Below, one piece after another: positions 5,592 through 8,266 of a stretch of 8,266 nucleotides of DNA. Where the stretch lies: contig CAMDAY010000090.1 in NCBI GenBank assembly GCA_945888895.1, positions 1 through 8,266 of the forward strand, read 5' to 3'. The notes under the pieces are model-generated. The model was not told the origin of the DNA, did not search any database, and was given only the letters and a program-made list of their open reading frames with translations. This DNA comes from Dehalococcoides mccartyi. Its GTDB lineage: Bacteria; Chloroflexota; Dehalococcoidia; UBA2979. Each line of letters opens with the position of its first letter. The stretch's first letter is position 1. The position numbers and the translations under genes were made by a program.

Positions 5592-6956
5592 ATGACACTC
5601 CCCGCAGCCCTCGAGGTCGTGCCGCTGGCGGCGCCGGTGGCGTCGAGGATCACCGTGCCCGGCTCGAAGAGCGAGACGAACCGCGCGCTGATCCTCGCCG
5701 CGCTCGGCGAGGGGACGGTGACGCTGCACGGCGCGCTCTGGTCCGACGACACCGAGGTGATGGTGGCCTGCCTGCGCACCCTCGGCGTCGAGGTCGAGGT
5801 GCTGCCCGACGAGGCTGAGCCCTCCAACCGAACGTTCATCGTCGACGGGTGTGGGGGCGAACTGGCGCCCGGCGGGACGGTCGCGCGGCCCGTCGAGTTG
5901 TACGTCGGCAACGCGGGCACGGCGGCGCGGTTCCTGACGGCACTGGTCGCCCTCGGGCAGGGCGCGTACAAGCTCAGCGGCACGCCGAGGATGCACGAAC
6001 GCCCGCAGGGCGCGCTGTTCGAGGCGCTGCGCCAGCTCGGCTACCGCGTGGACGCGGGCGGTCCGAACGGCGACCGCATGCCGGTGGTCGTCCACGGCGA
6101 CGGCGCGCACCCCGGCGCGTGCGAGGTGAGCATCGCGGAGTCTTCGCAGTTCGCCTCGGCGCTGCTCCTCTGCGCCGCGCAGGGCGATTGGGAGGTCACG
6201 GTCATCGGCGCGAACGCGGACGAGTCGCCCTACGTCGTTATGACGGAGCAGGTGATCGACGCCTTCCCACAGACGTTCCTCGACGACCTCGAGGATGCCG
6301 AGTACCTGATCGAGGGCGACACTTCGTCCGGCTCCTACTTCGTCGGGGCGCAGCTGCTGCAGGCGCTCGTCGCCGCCTCGGCGAACGACGTTCGAGGCGA
6401 GACCGCGCGCATCGACGTGCCGAACTGGCCGCACTCCGGCTGGCAGTTCGACGAGCGCTTCGGCGCGTTCTGCGAGGCCGCGCTGCGCGGCGACGTCCCG
6501 TCCGCGGTCTCGCGCACGACCGACCTGGGCGACAGCATCCTCACCGCGATCGTCTGCGCGCCGCTGCTCTCGAAGCCCGTGCGGTTCGTGGGCCTCGAAC
6601 GCCTGCGGGTGCAGGAGTGCGACCGTGTCGCCGCGCTGCACGAGGGCCTCACGCGCTGCGGCGCAGACATCGAGATGATCGGCGACGACCTGCTCGTGCG
6701 GCCCTCGGCGCCCGGCGCGCTGCACGGCGCGACGATCGAGACGTACGACGACCACCGCATCGCCATGTGCTTCGCGATGCTCGGCCTGTTCGTGCCGGGC
6801 ATCGTGATCCTCAACCCGGCGTGCGTGTCGAAGACCTTCCCCAACTTCTTCACGAAGCTCGCCACCCCCGCGCCGGATGGCCTCGGCGTCACGCTCCTCG
6901 ACGGGAGCGAGGGGGCCGCGAAGCGCCCGCTCGCGCTCGATTCGCTCGACGCGTAG
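5592..6956 (+). CDS. aroA: 3-phosphoshikimate 1-carboxyvinyltransferase (EPSP synthase)
   Basis: This is a 454-residue enzyme of the sixth shikimate step. It transfers the enolpyruvyl group of PEP to shikimate 3-phosphate, in the cytoplasm. Visible motifs in order are PGSKSETNRA (23-32, substrate Lys26, Ser27 and Arg31), GNAGTAARFL (106-115), PRMHERP (132-138, PEP-binding Arg137), SSQ (184-186), EGDTSSGSYF (241-250), the catalytic-acid region TTDLGDS (Asp314), VQECDR (Glu342 and Arg345), DDHRIAM (Arg389) and CVSKTFPNFF (Lys414). All key charged residues are present. The protein is about 27 residues longer than the E. coli enzyme. It is divergent in the second domain: EGDTSSGSYF replaces EGDASSASYF, and HSGWQFDERF replaces the common QGD segment. 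Phe114 stands where E. coli has Pro101. The start is set by alignment of the first motif, since no Shine-Dalgarno site is present. The last 25 residues or so look like a loose tail. Repeat copy B follows the stop by seven bases. Confidence 0.95.
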   Translation: MTLPAALEVVPLAAPVASRITVPGSKSETNRALILAALGEGTVTLHGALWSDDTEVMVACLRTLGVEVEVLPDEAEPSNRTFIVDGCGGELAPGGTVARPVELYVGNAGTAARFLTALVALGQGAYKLSGTPRMHERPQGALFEALRQLGYRVDAGGPNGDRMPVVVHGDGAHPGACEVSIAESSQFASALLLCAAQGDWEVTVIGANADESPYVVMTEQVIDAFPQTFLDDLEDAEYLIEGDTSSGSYFVGAQLLQALVAASANDVRGETARIDVPNWPHSGWQFDERFGAFCEAALRGDVPSAVSRTTDLGDSILTAIVCAPLLSKPVRFVGLERLRVQECDRVAALHEGLTRCGADIEMIGDDLLVRPSAPGALHGATIETYDDHRIAMCFAMLGLFVPGIVILNPACVSKTFPNFFTKLATPAPDGLGVTLLDGSEGAAKRPLALDSLDA

Positions 6957-6963
6957 CGGAGAG

Positions 6964-7115
6964 CCGAGCCGGGAAACCCTCACCCCCACCCTCTCCCGTA
7001 AACGGGCGAGGGGGCCGGAGCGGCTCGCGTTCCTCCTCGGATGTTGGTGGGACACAGTCCTTCAGAACCCTCTCCTGCGAAGCGGGAGAGGGCAGGGTGA
7101 GGGTTTCTGCGGTTC
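6964..7115. repeat. Dispersed inverted-repeat element, copy B
   Basis: This 152-base element is homologous to copy A (2848-2988) at both ends but not in the middle (about 7027-7062). The outer arms GAAACCCTCACCC (6973-6985) and GGGTGAGGGTTTC (7095-7107) pair perfectly. The left inner hairpin is 6989-6999 with 7002-7012, and the right one is 7068-7078 with 7082-7092 around a GAA loop. GAGCCG (6966-6971) pairs with CGGCTC (7021-7026). Compared with copy A, the left stem changes CCCA/TGGG to CCCG/CGGG, so both partners changed and pairing was kept. It begins seven bases after the aroA stop and may act as its terminator or 3' stabiliser. Apart from it, the 286-base aroA-thioredoxin gap holds only the promoter candidate described separately. 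Confidence 0.88.
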
Positions 7116-7185
7116 GAGTTGGGGGCTCCCCGCGCCCGGCGCCGCTCGTTCGCACTCCGTTCGCGACCTCGCGGCGGCGCTGCCG

Positions 7186-7191
7186 TAGGAT
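7186..7191 (+). promoter_or_regulatory. Possible -10 hexamer for the thioredoxin gene
   Basis: TAGGAT, in the context CGTAGGATCG, lies 51 bases before the GTG start and downstream of repeat copy B. It shares the octamer CGTAGGAT with the site before the membrane-protein gene. Two direct CGTTCGC repeats (7147-7153 and 7158-7164) start 11 bases apart just upstream, roughly one helical turn, and could be an activator site. No consensus -35 is seen. Confidence 0.3.
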
Positions 7192-7242
7192 CGAGGTGAA
7201 CCAACCGGAGCCCCGCGCCGTCAGGCGCATCGAGAGGCACGC

Positions 7243-7821
7243 GTGAGCCGCACCGTCCGATACAGCATCGTCGCGTCGATCGTCCTCGTGGTCGGTGGGA
7301 TCTTCGTGTGGCGCGACGTGCTGCCGAGGTACACGCAGCGCGGCGCGGCGGAGCTCGGCGTCCTCGACACCTCGGTGCGGCCGGTGGTCGGCGGGAAGGC
7401 GCCGGACTTCGTGCTGAAGGAGCCGGGGACGGGCAAGCTGGTGAAGCTGTCCGACTTCCGTGGGAAGCCGGTCGTCCTCAACTTCTGGGCGACGTGGTGC
7501 GGCCCGTGCCGGCAGGAGATGCCGGAGTTTCAGGAGACGCACGAACGTCGAGGCGCGACGGACGTCACGTTCCTCGCCGTCAACTTCCGCGAGTCGGACG
7601 ACGCGGTGCTGTTCTTCCAGAAGCAGCTCGGCCTGACGTTCCCGGTGGTCCTCGACCGGCAGGGGAGCGTGGCGCAGCACTACGGCGTCGACGGCTTCCC
7701 CGCGACGTTCTTCATCGACAGGGACGGGATCGTGCGCGCGAAGAACCTCGGTCCGGTGCTCGGCCCCGTGCTGCTCGAGGGCCTGCGCGCCGCCGGCGTC
7801 CCTGAAGCAGCGGCGCGCTGA
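7243..7821 (+). CDS. Membrane-anchored TlpA/ResA-type thiol-disulfide oxidoreductase
   Basis: This gene encodes 192 residues. An N-terminal membrane segment at about 7-24 (YSIVASIVLV onward) acts as an uncleaved anchor or signal. A short linker follows, then a thioredoxin-fold domain outside the cytoplasmic membrane. GKAPDFVLKE (51-60) is the typical start of an AhpC/TSA-TlpA domain. The redox site is WCGPC with Cys86 and Cys89, inside NFWATWCGPC. The cis-proline is Pro153 in GFPATFFID. Relatives such as ResA and TlpA reduce disulfides in apocytochrome c or in copper-handling proteins for oxidase assembly. No such partner gene is in view, so the substrate is open. The start is GTG with AGAGG (7233-7237) five bases upstream. 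The first methionine further in would lose the anchor. The next gene begins two bases after the stop, so the two are very likely cotranscribed. Confidence 0.92.
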   Translation: MSRTVRYSIVASIVLVVGGIFVWRDVLPRYTQRGAAELGVLDTSVRPVVGGKAPDFVLKEPGTGKLVKLSDFRGKPVVLNFWATWCGPCRQEMPEFQETHERRGATDVTFLAVNFRESDDAVLFFQKQLGLTFPVVLDRQGSVAQHYGVDGFPATFFIDRDGIVRAKNLGPVLGPVLLEGLRAAGVPEAAAR

Positions 7822-7823
7822 CG

Positions 7824-8266
7824 ATGGTCGAGGAGCCGAACGCCCAGTCTGCCTCGCCGCCGCCGAACATGCGCGTCGACTACGCGTTCCTCTGCGACGC
7901 GGCGACTGAGCACGCCGGCAAGGTCAACGCGCTCGGCATCGGCATCGACCACCTCGGCGTGCCCACGCTGCCGGTCACGCATCCTCGACTGACCTTCGTC
8001 GCGCGACTGGTGTTCGAGGACGCCGGCGGCACGGCCGTCCCGTTCCGTGTGCGCATGGTGGACGCCGACGGCCGCGACGTGATGCCGCCCGTCGATGGCC
8101 AGTTCATGGTCCAGGCCGCGCCCGGTCGCCGCCTCGACGGCGCGAGCCTGCTCGTCGACCTCGTGAACCTCGAGTTCACCTCGACCGGCCCGCACGAGGT
8201 GCAGCTGTCCAGCGAAGGCGCCGTCCTCGCCACGCTCCCGATCGAGGTGTGGCGGGTGACGACGTC
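7824..8266 (+). CDS. Uncharacterised protein, 3' end outside the window
   Basis: Reading from the ATG at 7824, an unbroken frame of 147 codons reaches the window edge. After a Pro/Ser-rich lead (QSASPPP) it reads MRVDYAFLCDAATEH (16-30), then GKVNALGIGIDHLGVP (32-47) and a run of alternating hydrophobic residues that suggest a beta-sandwich. It ends near EVWRVTT. The pattern (soluble, a short N-terminal DYAFLCDAA-like strand, a GKVNALGIG turn) resembles a family of uncharacterised bacterial proteins, perhaps Pfam DUF6941, but I name this from memory with low certainty. There is no signal peptide or membrane segment, so it is probably cytoplasmic, unlike the thioredoxin before it. The start is only two bases after the thioredoxin stop and lacks its own strong Shine-Dalgarno site, which fits translational coupling. 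An internal ATG at codon 16 is an alternative start. Confidence 0.78.
   Translation, partial: MVEEPNAQSASPPPNMRVDYAFLCDAATEHAGKVNALGIGIDHLGVPTLPVTHPRLTFVARLVFEDAGGTAVPFRVRMVDADGRDVMPPVDGQFMVQAAPGRRLDGASLLVDLVNLEFTSTGPHEVQLSSEGAVLATLPIEVWRVTT

Noticed and set aside
5457..7055. Minus-strand open frame of 532 codons across aroA
   Set aside because: Arg/Ala/Val-rich antisense shadow of a gene with unmistakable EPSP synthase motifs.

Overview
The window is GC-rich bacterial chromosomal DNA. A hand count gives 46/60 G+C in 6481-6540, inside aroA. It carries ordinary housekeeping genes in short operons, one clearly less GC-rich gene, and two copies of a folded dispersed repeat. The lineage cannot be fixed from the sequence. 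The composition, the divergent EPSP synthase, the possible leaderless start and the last gene would fit a member of Chloroflexota or another high-GC environmental phylum, but this is a guess.

Left part (1-2820): a small zinc-ribbon gene (169-420, +) converges on fabF (513-1763, -), with a large hairpin between them that can end transcription from both sides. fabF lies 64 bases behind an alpha/beta hydrolase gene (1828-2697, -), and a perfect 13-bp hairpin fills much of that gap. The AT-richer stretch at about 2773-2833 is the probable control region of the hydrolase-fabF pair. It holds a -10-like hexamer, a 20-bp near-perfect palindrome and three ACGT cores.

Middle part (2848-5548): repeat copy A lies next to the stop codon of a BNR/Asp-box beta-propeller gene (3003-3992, -). 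That gene is joined to a zinc-binding Sir2 (sirtuin) gene (3989-4813, -) by an ATGA stop/start overlap. Divergent from Sir2 is a gene for a Trp-rich protein with two membrane segments and no recognised family (4886-5548, +). Its base composition is much lower in GC than its neighbours, which suggests a recent arrival.

Right part (5592-8266): aroA (EPSP synthase, shikimate pathway) may start on a leaderless transcript. Repeat copy B follows seven bases after its stop. Then comes a two-gene unit: a membrane-anchored TlpA/ResA-type thioredoxin (7243-7821) and, two bases later, an uncharacterised protein that runs off the window (7824 onward).

The genes do not form one pathway. FabF (fatty acid elongation), AroA (aromatic precursors) and TlpA (extracytoplasmic thiol redox) are general metabolism. 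The less ordinary parts are the Sir2/propeller operon with its divergent membrane protein, and the repeat pair, where base changes on both sides of a stem preserve pairing and both copies abut gene 3' ends. No RNA gene, CRISPR array, insertion sequence or phage gene was seen.
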